From positions 62,001 through 126,000 of the forward strand of contig JAFTIQ010000031.1 in assembly GCA_017456805.1 (NCBI GenBank): a stretch of DNA of 64,000 nucleotides. The letters are read 5' to 3'. Source of the stretch: Lentisphaeria bacterium (GTDB lineage: Bacteria > Verrucomicrobiota > Lentisphaeria > Victivallales > UBA1829). A program made the position numbers and the translations under genes. The notes beneath the pieces were generated by a model. That model worked only from the letters and a program-made list of their open reading frames with translations, was not told the DNA's origin and made no database searches. This document shows, one piece after another, positions 51,579 through 61,054 of this stretch (positions within the stretch are counted from its first letter, which is position 1; the number at the start of each line of letters is the position of its first letter).

Positions 51579-53972
51579 TCAGAGAATGGTAACATCCACC
51601 TTGACTTTGGTTCCCTTCTGTGCGCGGGGGATCAGAGTCCCTTCAATGGGGGTGCCATCCACCACGATCTTGACATTCGGTCCTGTCTTGTGTTCCGGAT
51701 TCTGAACTTCAATATGGTAAAGGGCTCCGGAAAGAATTCTGTCAACGCAATACCCGCTCCAATCAGCAGGAATACAGGGGACGATCCGCAAACCGTCAGC
51801 TTCGGGACGGACTCCAAGGAGGTATTCGTTTGCTGCCCGGTAGATCCATGCCGCGCCCCCGGTCAGATGAGTCAGGGCCGCTTTTCCGCAGTTTCCGTTG
51901 ATCGGACCATAGACCCAGGAGGCAAACGCATAGGGTTCCCGTTCATAGAGATCTGCATCCAGAGCTGTACGGTAATCCGGGCGGATGTTCCGGAAATATT
52001 CCCAGGCGCGTTTTGAATTTCCTCTGACGGCTTCCGCGATCACTGCCCAGGTGTTTGCGTGATAGAACAGACCGGAGTTTTCCCCTGCGCCCGGAGCATT
52101 TCCGCAGTATCTTGTCCCATCCATGAGCTTGGTGAAGGGCGGATAGAAAAGCTGGATCCCGTAGGGCGTGTGAAGTTTTTCGTAAACGCTGTCAAGAGCT
52201 TTTCTGACATGTTCACAATCCAGCGTTCCGGCAAGGGCCGCCCAGGTTTGAACATTCAGGAAGAGACTTCCCTCGTCATTTTCCGCAGATCCCATTTTTT
52301 CATTGGGGAAGAGCAGACGGCGATACCAGTTGCCATCCCAGACTTCCTCCGAATCCAGGGCTTTGGTAAAATCTTCGATTTTCTGCTTCAGGAACGCAAT
52401 ATCATCGGCATATTTATCTTCCAGCAATCCTATCAGGATCTTTGCCGCAACGATATACTGCATCGCCACCATTACACTTTCCCCGTCACTGAGAATGGCA
52501 CTGATGATCACAAGAGAATCGTTCCAGTCGCAGTTATAAAGCTTCGGCAAACCATATTTTCCGGTGCTGGTTCCGGTGAAACGCATTGCCCGGAGCAGAA
52601 GATCAATAACCGTTGATTCTTTTCCTTCGTAATCTGCAACCGGGGTGTTCAGAAATGCTTTATCTCCGGTTTCCGCAATATATTTTGCAATGGTGAAGAT
52701 TCCCCAGACGATGGCATCGCAGCGGATGTGTTCCGGATTGGAACACTTGAGAGAAACCGGATCGATATTGGTTACGATTTGCCCGTTTTCCCGGATGGAA
52801 TGCATCAGCAGAAGAATATTTTCTTTCGTTTCTTCCGGGAAGAAAAGGCTTCCGGACATAATATCCTGCATGGTGTCGCGGAAGGTTTTTGAGGTTCCGC
52901 TGCCGGTATGCCGGTGGGAAATGGAGCGTCCGCAGCGCATGGTGGTTTTGATATTTTTCGGGAACCACACATTGAGCATTTCGTTCAAGCCCTTTTCCGG
53001 TGTATAAACCTGATTCATTTCCAGAATGGAATCCCACCAGTTTGCAAAACGTGCTGCCGCGGCATCAACGGCTGCAAAATCATCATATTTTTTCAGCAAA
53101 GCTCCGGCATCTTCCAGATTCCGTTTTGCCGCAAGTTTGATAATGACCCGTTCGGACTCTCCGGGGGCAAGTTTGAAGTCCAGTTTGAATGTCCCGCAGA
53201 TGTGGAATCCTGCTCCGGTGACTTCTGAATTGGAAAGGACTCCGCTTTCCAGCGCCGCCGGATTTGCTTCAGAACGGCAGCAGCCGATAAAAGAATCCCG
53301 CCGCATATCATAACTGGAAAACGGTTTGCTTGCATTGAACAGCGTGAACCCGGGATGCTGTGCCTCAAATGCAAAGTAATCCAGCATCAAAGCCTGATGT
53401 TCTTCGCAGTATCCGGCAGTCATCTGATTCCCGCAGAAATGATAATACATCACATCTTTTATAATGTCCCGCATGGAGAAATCCAAATAGGGATAGGCGG
53501 AAAACTCCTGTTCCTCCGCTCCCGTATTGGTGAATGTGACATCCCAGAGCATGACAGGATCTTCTGCTGGAATGAAATATTTCACTTGTGCGCGAAGCCC
53601 GTCTTTTTCTCCGTCAAACTTCGTATAGTACATTCCGTGACGGCATTCATACTTATCCAGCTTGGTGAAGGTCGGGGAGGCAGATGGATTCCAGACAATG
53701 CCTTTGGAATTCCTGATGTAAAGATAGAATCCCGGATGGTCTTCCGGCGTCGCCATATACTGATAACGGGTCAATCTGCCTGTATGGGGCTGCTTGTACC
53801 AGACGGTTCCCCCGGCACGGTTTGAAACGAACGCGTCCAGATCGCCCACCCCGCCCAGATAATTGATCCATGCTTTCGGGGTGTAAGGGGAGGTGATCAC
53901 ATATTCCCGGTTTTCAGAATCAAAATATCCGTATTTGCACTTGTTTGTATCAAGAGGTTTTGCATTGGTCAT
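51579..53972 (-). CDS. GH94-family phosphorylase (cellobiose/chitobiose-type)
   Basis: 797 aa from the ATG at 53972 (AAAGG upstream; the longer frame to 54038 lies across the promoter). A GH94 N-terminal beta-sandwich (residues about 10-300), a helical linker and an (alpha/alpha)6 barrel. Diagnostic: TSKTFRDTMQD, GLPKLYNCDWNDS with the catalytic acid Asp485, MDGTRYCGNAPGAGENSGLF and FYHANTWAVIAEA. It carries out reversible phosphorolysis of a beta-linked disaccharide to a sugar 1-phosphate and free sugar, saving ATP. The disaccharide could be cellobiose, chitobiose or another and cannot be told. It probably feeds the same catabolism as the exported enzymes here; cytoplasmic, single gene with its own promoter. 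Confidence 0.9.
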   Translation of the reverse strand: MTNAKPLDTNKCKYGYFDSENREYVITSPYTPKAWINYLGGVGDLDAFVSNRAGGTVWYKQPHTGRLTRYQYMATPEDHPGFYLYIRNSKGIVWNPSASPTFTKLDKYECRHGMYYTKFDGEKDGLRAQVKYFIPAEDPVMLWDVTFTNTGAEEQEFSAYPYLDFSMRDIIKDVMYYHFCGNQMTAGYCEEHQALMLDYFAFEAQHPGFTLFNASKPFSSYDMRRDSFIGCCRSEANPAALESGVLSNSEVTGAGFHICGTFKLDFKLAPGESERVIIKLAAKRNLEDAGALLKKYDDFAAVDAAAARFANWWDSILEMNQVYTPEKGLNEMLNVWFPKNIKTTMRCGRSISHRHTGSGTSKTFRDTMQDIMSGSLFFPEETKENILLLMHSIRENGQIVTNIDPVSLKCSNPEHIRCDAIVWGIFTIAKYIAETGDKAFLNTPVADYEGKESTVIDLLLRAMRFTGTSTGKYGLPKLYNCDWNDSLVIISAILSDGESVMVAMQYIVAAKILIGLLEDKYADDIAFLKQKIEDFTKALDSEEVWDGNWYRRLLFPNEKMGSAENDEGSLFLNVQTWAALAGTLDCEHVRKALDSVYEKLHTPYGIQLFYPPFTKLMDGTRYCGNAPGAGENSGLFYHANTWAVIAEAVRGNSKRAWEYFRNIRPDYRTALDADLYEREPYAFASWVYGPINGNCGKAALTHLTGGAAWIYRAANEYLLGVRPEADGLRIVPCIPADWSGYCVDRILSGALYHIEVQNPEHKTGPNVKIVVDGTPIEGTLIPRAQKGTKVKVDVTIL

Positions 53973-54003
53973 GGCTGGATCCTTTCCTTGTTGTCTTTTG
54001 GAC

Positions 54004-54032
54004 AATATAGTCCTCTCTTTTGCACTTTTCAA
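54004..54032 (-). promoter_or_regulatory. Promoter of the GH94 gene
   Basis: Minus-strand TTGAAA (54027-54032), 17 bp, TATATT (54004-54009), 32 bp before the start at 53972. Confidence 0.7.
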
Positions 54033-54077
54033 GTTCAAAACGAAAGATTTTTTAACAGCAGTTCTGACAAATGTCCA

Positions 54078-55097
54078 TCAATAAAGCGGCTTGCCGGTAA
54101 CGATGAAATCCACTCCGCAGCGGGTGATTTTCATATCTGCAACAGGAATCGCTTCTGAAAGCGTGAGAGGATTTTTTCCGTCACAAACGGTTTTACTTCC
54201 TGCTCCTCCGAGAATCTTCGGCGCATAGTGAAATTCGATTTCATCCACAGCTTTTGCTTCCAGCGCCGAAGCCGCAAGAGCTCCTCCACCCTCAATCAGA
54301 AGCTGCATCACTCCACGCTTGCCCAAGTCTTCCAGAAATGCATTCCAGGATTCAACGGATGAAAGATTCACGAACTCCCAGCCATCTTTCTGTTCCAGCA
54401 ATTCCGGATGCCTGGAGGCTGCAAACCGCAAGGGCGTCCGGAGAATCTTTCCGGATTCCGTCCGCACTGTCAGCGATGGATTGTCTGTCCGGTAAGTGCC
54501 GGCTCCGACTAAGATCGCATCCGAATTTTTTCTCAGCAGCTGAACCCGTTTCCGAGCATGGGCAGAGGTGATCCACTGGGAATTCCCGGATTCCGTTGCT
54601 GTCTTCCCATCCAGTGTGGAAGCCATCTTCAATATCACAAACGGGCGTTTATGGGTGATATGGTGAAAAAATGCCCGGTTCGCCTGAAGACATTTCTCTT
54701 CCAGGATCCCGGTTTCCACTGTGATTCCGGCAGCACGGAGAATTTCAAATCCTTTTCCGGCGTGTTTCCCATTGGAGTCGGTACATCCGGCAAACACCCG
54801 TGAGATCCCCGCCTGAATGATCGCAGAAGTGCAGGGGGGCGTTCTCCCGGTCGTGCAGCAAGGTTCCAAAGTCACATAGATATCTGCACCTTTCAGAGAG
54901 CGTTTCCCGGCGGAACGGATCGCTTCCACTTCCGCATGGGGCTGTCCGGCACCATGATGCCAGCCTTCTCCGATGATTTTTCCATTTTTGACAATTACCG
55001 CTCCCACAACGGGATTCGGCGCGGTAAATCCACGCGCTTTCTCTGCAAGATTCAACGCGCGCTGCATCATCTTTTTATGAAATAACTGCTGATCCAT
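54078..55097 (-). CDS. ribD: Bifunctional riboflavin deaminase/reductase RibD
   Basis: 339 aa from the ATG at 55097. N-terminal deaminase: GAVIVKNGKIIGEGWHHGAG, zinc ligands His54 in PHAEVEA with the catalytic Glu56, and Cys80 and Cys89 in TLEPCCTTGRTPPCT. C-terminal reductase (residues about 150-339): RPFVILKMASTLDGKTATES, LRKNSDAILVGAGTYRTDNP, MQLLIEGGGALAASALEA. It catalyses the second and third steps of riboflavin synthesis from GTP. It is the last gene of the riboswitch-controlled operon, after the two C39-like genes and 2 bp after the stop of the second. Cytoplasmic, with no obvious terminator behind it before the GH94 promoter. Confidence 0.97.
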   Translation of the reverse strand: MDQQLFHKKMMQRALNLAEKARGFTAPNPVVGAVIVKNGKIIGEGWHHGAGQPHAEVEAIRSAGKRSLKGADIYVTLEPCCTTGRTPPCTSAIIQAGISRVFAGCTDSNGKHAGKGFEILRAAGITVETGILEEKCLQANRAFFHHITHKRPFVILKMASTLDGKTATESGNSQWITSAHARKRVQLLRKNSDAILVGAGTYRTDNPSLTVRTESGKILRTPLRFAASRHPELLEQKDGWEFVNLSSVESWNAFLEDLGKRGVMQLLIEGGGALAASALEAKAVDEIEFHYAPKILGGAGSKTVCDGKNPLTLSEAIPVADMKITRCGVDFIVTGKPLY

Positions 55098-55099
55098 GA

Positions 55100-56410
55100 T
55101 CAATTTGACTCCGGTTCAATGCTGAAAAGTCCGAGTGTAATGGGCCAAGCCTGAGAATAAGGCATTTTTTTGATCTCGTGTCCTTCGCCCCAGCAATCTG
55201 TGTAGATCACTTCCCGGGTGGAACTGTTGAAGCCGATGATCAGGCGCATCTGGGTATCTGAAACCTTCTCGGGAAGATCTTCCTTGGCGACTCCCAAAAT
55301 TGTGTACCAGATCACCGGGCGTCCCATCACAATATTTCTCATGATATCCGATTGAAATTTATCCGCATTATGATCGATATTCCGGACTTTAAAAAAGAAT
55401 TCCGGCTTCATTTTTTTGATGGTCTCGACCACAACGACTCCCTTTGCCGGTATTTCGATTTTAGGTTCGCCTTCGCGTTTCGCTTCCCGGTTGTAGCTGC
55501 CTACCAGATTTTCCAGTTTCCGGGCGGATCTTCCTCCTTCAAAAAAGAGAAAGTCAGTGGTTAGTTTCAAACCGTTTTTCTCACAGATTCCCCTGAGCTG
55601 AACGACCAGTTCTTCCACATCAGAGGAGTATTTCGTTCCCTTTTTGACTGCAGGAATCTCAATGGGTTTTTCCGGTTTGATCCCGTAATATTCCAAAATC
55701 CTCTGAACCGTGGAAACCGCACTGTTTCCTTTGTCGCCCTGTTCAACCATGGGAACTCCGCTGATAAAAACGTTTCCGTTTTTCCGGCGTTTGACATTTC
55801 TGCGGATATCTTTTCCGAAGACCGGACGGGAGAAATTGGTTTTTCCGATGGATCGCCGCAGAGGATCGTTGACTGCAGAAACCAGATCAAATTCAATTTG
55901 CAGGTATTCCGGTTTGGAAGAACCTTTGATCGCCCATTTCATAAGACAAGCATAATTGCCGGATTTCCAGTAAAGAGCATTGACATGCAGATCATCGGAG
56001 CGTCTTTCCCGGAGCAGTTTCGGCTTGATTTTCGGATAACGCTTCTTCAATGCGGCAAAAATAGCTTTCATGTTGTTCCGGAACGTGCTGATCTCTATCG
56101 CATTTTTTCCATTATACTGGTAAAGAGTCAGATAAATGCTGGAGGGATGATCTTTTGTGAACTTGACCAATGCAGATTCCACCGGCTGTCCGAACAAAGT
56201 GAGCTTATCTTCACTTTTCGGATCTGCCGGATAAAATGCTTCGATCTGAGCATCAGAGGTCCACATAAAATATTTTGCAAGCGAACTGGAAAACGTATTC
56301 CTGCTCCGGGTGAAAAACTCATGATTTCCTCCGAGAAGTTTGGAAACTTCTTCCGCCGCAAAAAGGGAGAATGAGAGAAATAGAAAGAGAAGGAGGCATT
56401 TTGATTTCAT
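55100..56410 (-). CDS. Secreted C39-like protein without catalytic Cys and His (pseudopeptidase)
   Basis: 436 aa from the ATG at 56410, with signal peptide MKSKCLLLFLFLSFSLFAAE. It is paralogous to the next gene upstream along its length (LTLFGQPVESALVKF, VPMVEQGDKG, MRLIIGFNSS, YTDCWGEGHE). Where the paralogue has GYCV with the catalytic Cys, this protein reads GNSA (Ser near residue 230); where the paralogue has GGHMRLI, this one reads DTQMRLI. Both catalytic residues are therefore gone, while the Asp-containing YTD strand is kept. It could be a binding subunit, a regulator of the active paralogue, or a decaying copy; the intact frame favours a retained role. Between its active paralogue and ribD in the riboflavin operon. 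Confidence 0.7.
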   Translation of the reverse strand: MKSKCLLLFLFLSFSLFAAEEVSKLLGGNHEFFTRSRNTFSSSLAKYFMWTSDAQIEAFYPADPKSEDKLTLFGQPVESALVKFTKDHPSSIYLTLYQYNGKNAIEISTFRNNMKAIFAALKKRYPKIKPKLLRERRSDDLHVNALYWKSGNYACLMKWAIKGSSKPEYLQIEFDLVSAVNDPLRRSIGKTNFSRPVFGKDIRRNVKRRKNGNVFISGVPMVEQGDKGNSAVSTVQRILEYYGIKPEKPIEIPAVKKGTKYSSDVEELVVQLRGICEKNGLKLTTDFLFFEGGRSARKLENLVGSYNREAKREGEPKIEIPAKGVVVVETIKKMKPEFFFKVRNIDHNADKFQSDIMRNIVMGRPVIWYTILGVAKEDLPEKVSDTQMRLIIGFNSSTREVIYTDCWGEGHEIKKMPYSQAWPITLGLFSIEPESN

Positions 56411-56427
56411 AATGATTGATCCCAAGG

Positions 56428-57774
56428 TTAATAACGTTTCCGTTCCCGGGGAATAAGATAGAGCAGCCGGGTCGTGATGGGCCACGCATGTTGAATCGGC
56501 ATGGATTTCAATTCATGCCCGATCCCCCAGGTGTCCGTATAAAGTATTTCCTGATTTTTATTGTTGAATCCAATGATCAGACGCATGTGCCCGCCCCGGG
56601 ATTGGGGAGAAAGTTTTTCTTCCGGCATGATCCCGAGCATCACACACCAGATCACTGGAACTCCATCCAGAACATTTTTCGTGATTGTCCGGTAAAAATC
56701 CCGGTAATCCGAATCTTCATTCCGGACCTTTGCATAAATTTCCGGATCCATGGAAAAAATCGTTTCATCCAGAAAAACCATCCGCCCGCGGATTACCATT
56801 TTGACTTCTTCTTTTTTCTCCCGTCTGGCAACTCTGTTGTATTCTGAGACGATCTGTTCCAATTTTTTAATGGCGTTCCGGTTGTCAAACAGCTGGTACT
56901 GATCCCTGATTTTGACCCCGAATTTTATGCTGACATCTTCCAGAGTCCTGACCATTGCCTCCGTAGAGGTTCCCCCGGAAGCCGTCGTTCCGCAAAGCTG
57001 GGCAATGGTATGCTGATTCACCGGAACATTGTAATAGCGCAGAACCCGTTCCAGAACGGCTGCAACACAATAGCCTTTGTCTCCCTGATCCACCATGGGG
57101 ATATTGTCAATATAAACATTGCCCGCACGATCGCGTTTGACGTTTTCAGGGAGATTTTTTCTGGCAACAATTCCGGTCCGGTCAGCACGAGCCAGAGGCC
57201 GTTTCGCCGGATCCCGGGCCGGATCAAAGGGTTCAAATTCCACTTGCAGATATTCGGGCCGCTCTGTCCGTTTGTTTTTCCCGCTGAGACTCCATTTCAT
57301 TGTGCAGGAGAACTTTTTTCCGCGCCAGATGATGGCGTTGACGAATACTCCTTCGGAGATTTTTGCTTTCCGGGAAACCGGTTTTTCATTGGGGTAGAGC
57401 GTTTTCAGCTGATCATACAGTTTCTTCATCATCTGATGAAACTGTTCCCCGTTGATGGGACGGTTGTCCCCGCGATTGTAAACAGAAATATAAATGCTGG
57501 AAACCAGATTCCCTTTGAAGTGAACGATCACCTCTGAAACCGGCTGTCCGAATAAAGTCAGTATTTCTGAGATATTCTGATATGCCGGATAACGGGCTGC
57601 CACTTTTTCATCAGAGGTCCAGCGGAAGAAACGGGCATTGGAAGGTTTGATGAAACGGGGTCTGCTTTCAGAAAAGATCTTGAAATCTTTCCCGATCATA
57701 TCCATCAACTCTGCGGCAGCAAGGTGGAAGGCTGTCAGCAAAAGCAAGATTGTAAGAATGGATATCCGTTTCAT
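56428..57774 (-). CDS. Secreted papain-like C39-family peptidase-like protein
   Basis: 448 aa from the ATG at 57774 (GGAGGT upstream), signal peptide MKRISILTILLLLTAFHLAAA. The first 210 residues form an alpha/beta domain without a known match (ILTLFGQPVSEVIVHFKG). Then a C39-like peptidase appears: NIPMVDQGDKGYCVAAVLER with Cys236, RGGHMRLIIGFN with His396, and YTDTWG with Asp414 or the nearby Asn as third residue. It probably cleaves a peptide or acts on a secreted partner; the target is unknown. It lies 18 bp after ftsY and 17 bp before its inactive paralogue, inside the ribBA-ribD operon. Confidence 0.75.
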   Translation of the reverse strand: MKRISILTILLLLTAFHLAAAELMDMIGKDFKIFSESRPRFIKPSNARFFRWTSDEKVAARYPAYQNISEILTLFGQPVSEVIVHFKGNLVSSIYISVYNRGDNRPINGEQFHQMMKKLYDQLKTLYPNEKPVSRKAKISEGVFVNAIIWRGKKFSCTMKWSLSGKNKRTERPEYLQVEFEPFDPARDPAKRPLARADRTGIVARKNLPENVKRDRAGNVYIDNIPMVDQGDKGYCVAAVLERVLRYYNVPVNQHTIAQLCGTTASGGTSTEAMVRTLEDVSIKFGVKIRDQYQLFDNRNAIKKLEQIVSEYNRVARREKKEEVKMVIRGRMVFLDETIFSMDPEIYAKVRNEDSDYRDFYRTITKNVLDGVPVIWCVMLGIMPEEKLSPQSRGGHMRLIIGFNNKNQEILYTDTWGIGHELKSMPIQHAWPITTRLLYLIPRERKRY

Positions 57775-57792
57775 AATCAAACCTCCTGTTGT

Positions 57793-58716
57793 TTATTGTT
57801 CCTCCATGCCGAACATGGCAGAAGCATAACTGTCCGGATTGAATTCCTGAAGATCTTCCGGCTGTTCTCCGAATCCTGCGAAAAGGACCGGCAGCTGGAA
57901 TTCCGACTGGATCCGTACAGCGCAGCCGCCTTTTCCCGTTCCGTCCAGCTTGGTGAGAACAACTCCTGTGACTCCGGACGTTTCAGAAAACTCTTTTGCC
58001 TGGGAAATCATATTCATTCCCATAGAGGTATCCAGTGTCAGAAGGGTTTCATGGGGGGCATCCGGCAGAAGTTTTGCAATGATCCGGCGCATTTTGGCAA
58101 GTTCATCCATCAAAGATTTTCTGTTCTGCTGGCGTCCGGCTGTGTCAATGATAAGATAGTCAGCTTTCTGAGCAATCGCGGAAGAAACGGCATCGAAAGC
58201 CACGGCTGCCGGGTCAGCTCCGGTTTTGGAAGCAACGATTCCGGAACCTGTCCGTTCCGCCCAGAGTTTAAGCTGTTCGGAGGCAGCGGCACGGAAGGTG
58301 TCACATGCGCCCAGAACAACTTTTTTCCCGGATCTGGTAAGGATCCAGGCGAGTTTCCCGGCAGTCGTTGTCTTCCCGCTGCCGTTCACTCCCACCATGA
58401 GGATCACGGTCGGACCTTCTGCAGCCTTATTCAGTTCCGTCCGGCTGCTCCGCATCATATCAGCAATTTCATTCCTGGCGATTTCCAGAATATTATCTTC
58501 ACCGGAAAGAAGTCCACGGTCATAACGGTCTTTCAAGCCGTCTTTGATTTTTTTAGCGGCTTCAATTCCGAAATCAGCTTCGACCAGCGCATGTTCCAAC
58601 GCGGTAAAGGTGGATTCATCCCAAGTCTGAACATCCTTGAAAATAGATGTCACACCGCGGGTGATCGCTGTTGCTGTTTTTTGAAGTCCTTTTTTGAAAA
58701 TCGAAAATAAACCCAT
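57793..58716 (-). CDS. ftsY: Signal recognition particle receptor FtsY
   Basis: 307 aa. An N-terminal helical bundle (residues 1-85: TFTALEHALVEADFGIEAA) and an SRP-type GTPase: G1 GVNGSGKTTTAGKLA, ACDTFRAAASEQLKLWAER (insertion box I), IDTAGRQQNR (G3), LTKLDGTGKGG (G4) and the end VLFAGFGEQPEDLQEF. It docks SRP-bound ribosomes at the membrane. The acidic N-terminal A domain of E. coli is absent, as in many bacteria. It follows nusB by 2 bp and is co-transcribed with the riboflavin genes. The G3 reads DTAGRQQN instead of the usual DTAGRLH. Confidence 0.96.
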   Translation of the reverse strand: MGLFSIFKKGLQKTATAITRGVTSIFKDVQTWDESTFTALEHALVEADFGIEAAKKIKDGLKDRYDRGLLSGEDNILEIARNEIADMMRSSRTELNKAAEGPTVILMVGVNGSGKTTTAGKLAWILTRSGKKVVLGACDTFRAAASEQLKLWAERTGSGIVASKTGADPAAVAFDAVSSAIAQKADYLIIDTAGRQQNRKSLMDELAKMRRIIAKLLPDAPHETLLTLDTSMGMNMISQAKEFSETSGVTGVVLTKLDGTGKGGCAVRIQSEFQLPVLFAGFGEQPEDLQEFNPDSYASAMFGMEEQ

Positions 58717-58718
58717 AT

Positions 58719-59237
58719 TTATTCGTTCCCTTTATCTTTTGCATCGGGGGGAAGTGAATCTTTTACACCATTAAGGATTCCGTTGATAAAAACACCGGAT
58801 TTTTCTGTTGCGTATGATTTGGAAATTTCAATGGCTTCATCAATGCTGACGAGCACAGGGATCTCGGGGCAGTATTTCAGTTCAAACACCGCAATCCGGA
58901 TGATGTTGCGGTCAACTGCAGCCATCCGTTTGATATCCCATTTTTCCGAAAATGATTCCAGAATATCATCAATTTCTTTCATGTAAAAGAGAACACCGTC
59001 GATGATCTTTTCTGCGTAATTCTTAGCTTTTTTGAAAACTCTTTCTTCAGAAGTGAGTTCACTGTTTTCAGCCTGTTCCCAGAACATGGCACGCGCCTGA
59101 TCCAGATCATCCGCTGAATCGGTTTCCGGTGTCATGTCCCGGAGATAGAGATACTGCATGGCAAGTTCTCTTCCCAGACGTTTGAAATGGGTCTGGGAAT
59201 TGACTCGCACATTGAGATTTTTATGCGGGAAACTCAT
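58719..59237 (-). CDS. nusB: Transcription antitermination factor NusB
   Basis: 172 aa. All-helical NusB fold: LGRELAMQYLYLRDM, a short acidic linker, KAKNYAEKIIDGVLFYMKEID, KRMAAVDRNIIRIAVFEL and VSIDEAIEISKSYATEKSGV, with FINGILNGVKDS as the final helix. It binds boxA RNA with S10 in rRNA antitermination. The N-terminal about 20 residues (SFPHKNLNVRVNSQTHF) are an extension. Located 4 bp after ribH, a pairing found in many bacteria, and just before ftsY. Confidence 0.95.
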   Translation of the reverse strand: MSFPHKNLNVRVNSQTHFKRLGRELAMQYLYLRDMTPETDSADDLDQARAMFWEQAENSELTSEERVFKKAKNYAEKIIDGVLFYMKEIDDILESFSEKWDIKRMAAVDRNIIRIAVFELKYCPEIPVLVSIDEAIEISKSYATEKSGVFINGILNGVKDSLPPDAKDKGNE

Positions 59238-59241
59238 GGAA

Positions 59242-59733
59242 TTACTTCTTCCCTTTCTGATTCATCGCTTTGGAAAGATTTGCCATTTCAATAGCAGAAA
59301 CTGTCACATCAAATCCTCTGTTTCCAGCCTTGGTGCCGCTGCGTTCAATCGCCTGTTCAATATTTTCTGTCGTGAGAACTCCGTAGATCACAGGAATTCC
59401 GCTTTCCAGAGAAAGCTGTCCGAGAGATTTGGAAACCTGTCCATTGATGTAAGATGCATGTGCAGTTGCGCCCTGGATCACACAGCCGAGCGCGATCACC
59501 GCATCATATTTTCCATTGGCAAGAAAACGGGAGGCAACGTAGGGAAGTTCATAACTTCCGGGACACCATGCCACATCCACATTATCCATGCTTCCGCCGT
59601 GACGGATGATCGCATCGTATGCGCCTTCCAGAAGTTTTTCCACAAAAAAGGTGTTGAATCTGGAACATGCAATCGCGATTTTCAAGCCTTTGGCATCCAG
59701 TTTTCCTTCAAATACATTTGCAGGTGCTGTCAT
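59242..59733 (-). CDS. ribH: 6,7-dimethyl-8-ribityllumazine synthase RibH
   Basis: 163 aa. Typical lumazine synthase: KIAIACSRFNTFFVEKLLEG, VDVAWCPGSYELPYVA, AVIALGCVIQGATAHASYIN, IPVIYGVLTTENIEQAIERS, AGNRGFDVTVSAIEMANL. It condenses the ribityl-uracil intermediate with 3,4-dihydroxybutanone phosphate, the product of the upstream RibBA. SD AGGAGA. The pathway enzyme riboflavin synthase (RibE) is not encoded in the window. Confidence 0.97.
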   Translation of the reverse strand: MTAPANVFEGKLDAKGLKIAIACSRFNTFFVEKLLEGAYDAIIRHGGSMDNVDVAWCPGSYELPYVASRFLANGKYDAVIALGCVIQGATAHASYINGQVSKSLGQLSLESGIPVIYGVLTTENIEQAIERSGTKAGNRGFDVTVSAIEMANLSKAMNQKGKK

Positions 59734-59772
59734 TTTTTTTCTCCTGTATTTTTGAAATTACATCTTTTAATT

Positions 59773-60993
59773 TTATTTCAGAATTTCGTTGAAAATATGC
59801 CCCATGCGTTCCTGTTTGGTACGCAGATATTTCTCATCATGCTGCTGCGGCGGGATCTCAATGGGAAGACGTTCCCGGATTTCCAATCCATAGCCGGAAA
59901 TTCCCACCAGCTTCTGGGGATTGTTGGTGAGAAGACGGACTCCTCTGATCCCCAGATCTGTCAGAATCTGTGCGCCCACTCCATACTCCCGGAGGTCCGC
60001 AGGAAAGCCAAGTCTTTCATTCGCTTCAATGGTATCGCAACCGGCTTCCTGAAGCTTGTAAGCATGAATCTTGTTCTCCAAACCGATCCCGCGTCCTTCC
60101 TGACGAAGATAGACCAGTACACCGCATCCTTCGTTGGCAATCATCGTCATTGCCTTGGAAAGCTGATCTCCGCAGTCACAGCGGGAAGAACCGAAAACAT
60201 CTCCGGTCAGACATTCACTGTGCACACGGGTAAGAACATTATCTTTGCCGGCAACATCACCGCAGACCAGTGCAAGGTGGGTTGTTTGATCCACGAGAGA
60301 ACGGTAGAGATAAAGATCAAAATCTCCGTATCTTGTGGGAAGTTTCACCTTTTCTTCGCAGACGACCAGTTTTTCTGTCCGGCGGCGGTATTCTACAATA
60401 TCTGCCACGGTGCAGAGACAGAGTCCATGCTTTTTCGCAAACTCTCTCAATCCGTCCAAACGGAGCATCCGTCCATCATCGCCCATGATTTCACAAATGA
60501 CACCAGCGGGCTTCAACCCGGCAAGTTTTGCCAGATCAACTGCTGCTTCCGTGTGTCCGATCCGCTGAAGAACTCCGCCGGGGCGGGCTGCAAGCGGAAA
60601 GGTATGCCCGGGCCGTGCAAATGCACTGGCAGGAACTGTATCATCCAAAAGATCCTGGATGGTTCTGACCCGGTCAAACGCAGAAATCCCGGTGGACGTT
60701 CCGTTCAGAGTGTCAACACTTTCGGTAAAGGCTGTTCCGAAATGGTCCGTGGAAGGTGGACGGGAAATTCCGAGAGCTTTTGCTCTTGCTTCCGGGATCG
60801 GTGTGCAGATCAGCCCTCTGGCATGAGTTGCCATAAAAACAATGGTTTCCGGGGTCACCAGCTCTGCCGCACAAACAAGATCCCCTTCATTTTCGCGGGA
60901 TTCATCATCGACAACGATGACCATCTTGCCTGCTTTGATCTCAGCAACTGCTTCTTCAACTGTGTGAAAGATCTTTTCTTCCATAACGCTCAT
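59773..60993 (-). CDS. ribBA: Bifunctional DHBP synthase / GTP cyclohydrolase II RibBA
   Basis: 406 aa. The N-terminal RibB domain (residues 1-205) has [29 protein letters not shown] acid residues, [22 protein letters not shown] [15 protein letters not shown], and [14 protein letters not shown]. The C-terminal RibA domain (residues about 215-406) has [20 protein letters not shown] with Cys zinc ligands, [11 protein letters not shown] and [15 protein letters not shown] [10 protein letters not shown]. It makes the two riboflavin precursors from ribulose 5-phosphate and GTP. The start at 60993 is only 3 nt from AGGAGG, whereas ATG at 60984 is 12 nt away, so the start is ambiguous. It is the first gene after the FMN riboswitch. 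Confidence 0.97.
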   Translation of the reverse strand: MSVMEEKIFHTVEEAVAEIKAGKMVIVVDDESRENEGDLVCAAELVTPETIVFMATHARGLICTPIPEARAKALGISRPPSTDHFGTAFTESVDTLNGTSTGISAFDRVRTIQDLLDDTVPASAFARPGHTFPLAARPGGVLQRIGHTEAAVDLAKLAGLKPAGVICEIMGDDGRMLRLDGLREFAKKHGLCLCTVADIVEYRRRTEKLVVCEEKVKLPTRYGDFDLYLYRSLVDQTTHLALVCGDVAGKDNVLTRVHSECLTGDVFGSSRCDCGDQLSKAMTMIANEGCGVLVYLRQEGRGIGLENKIHAYKLQEAGCDTIEANERLGFPADLREYGVGAQILTDLGIRGVRLLTNNPQKLVGISGYGLEIRERLPIEIPPQQHDEKYLRTKQERMGHIFNEILK

Positions 60994-61054
60994 GCGCCTC
61001 CTGTTTGTTTTTGAGCCGGCGCACGCAGAATATCAAAACCGTTTCAATATCTGC

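Noticed and set aside
59158..61014. Plus-strand open frame of 618 codons
   Set aside because: Opposite ribH and ribBA, which are certain. The frame is an artefact of antisense codon composition.
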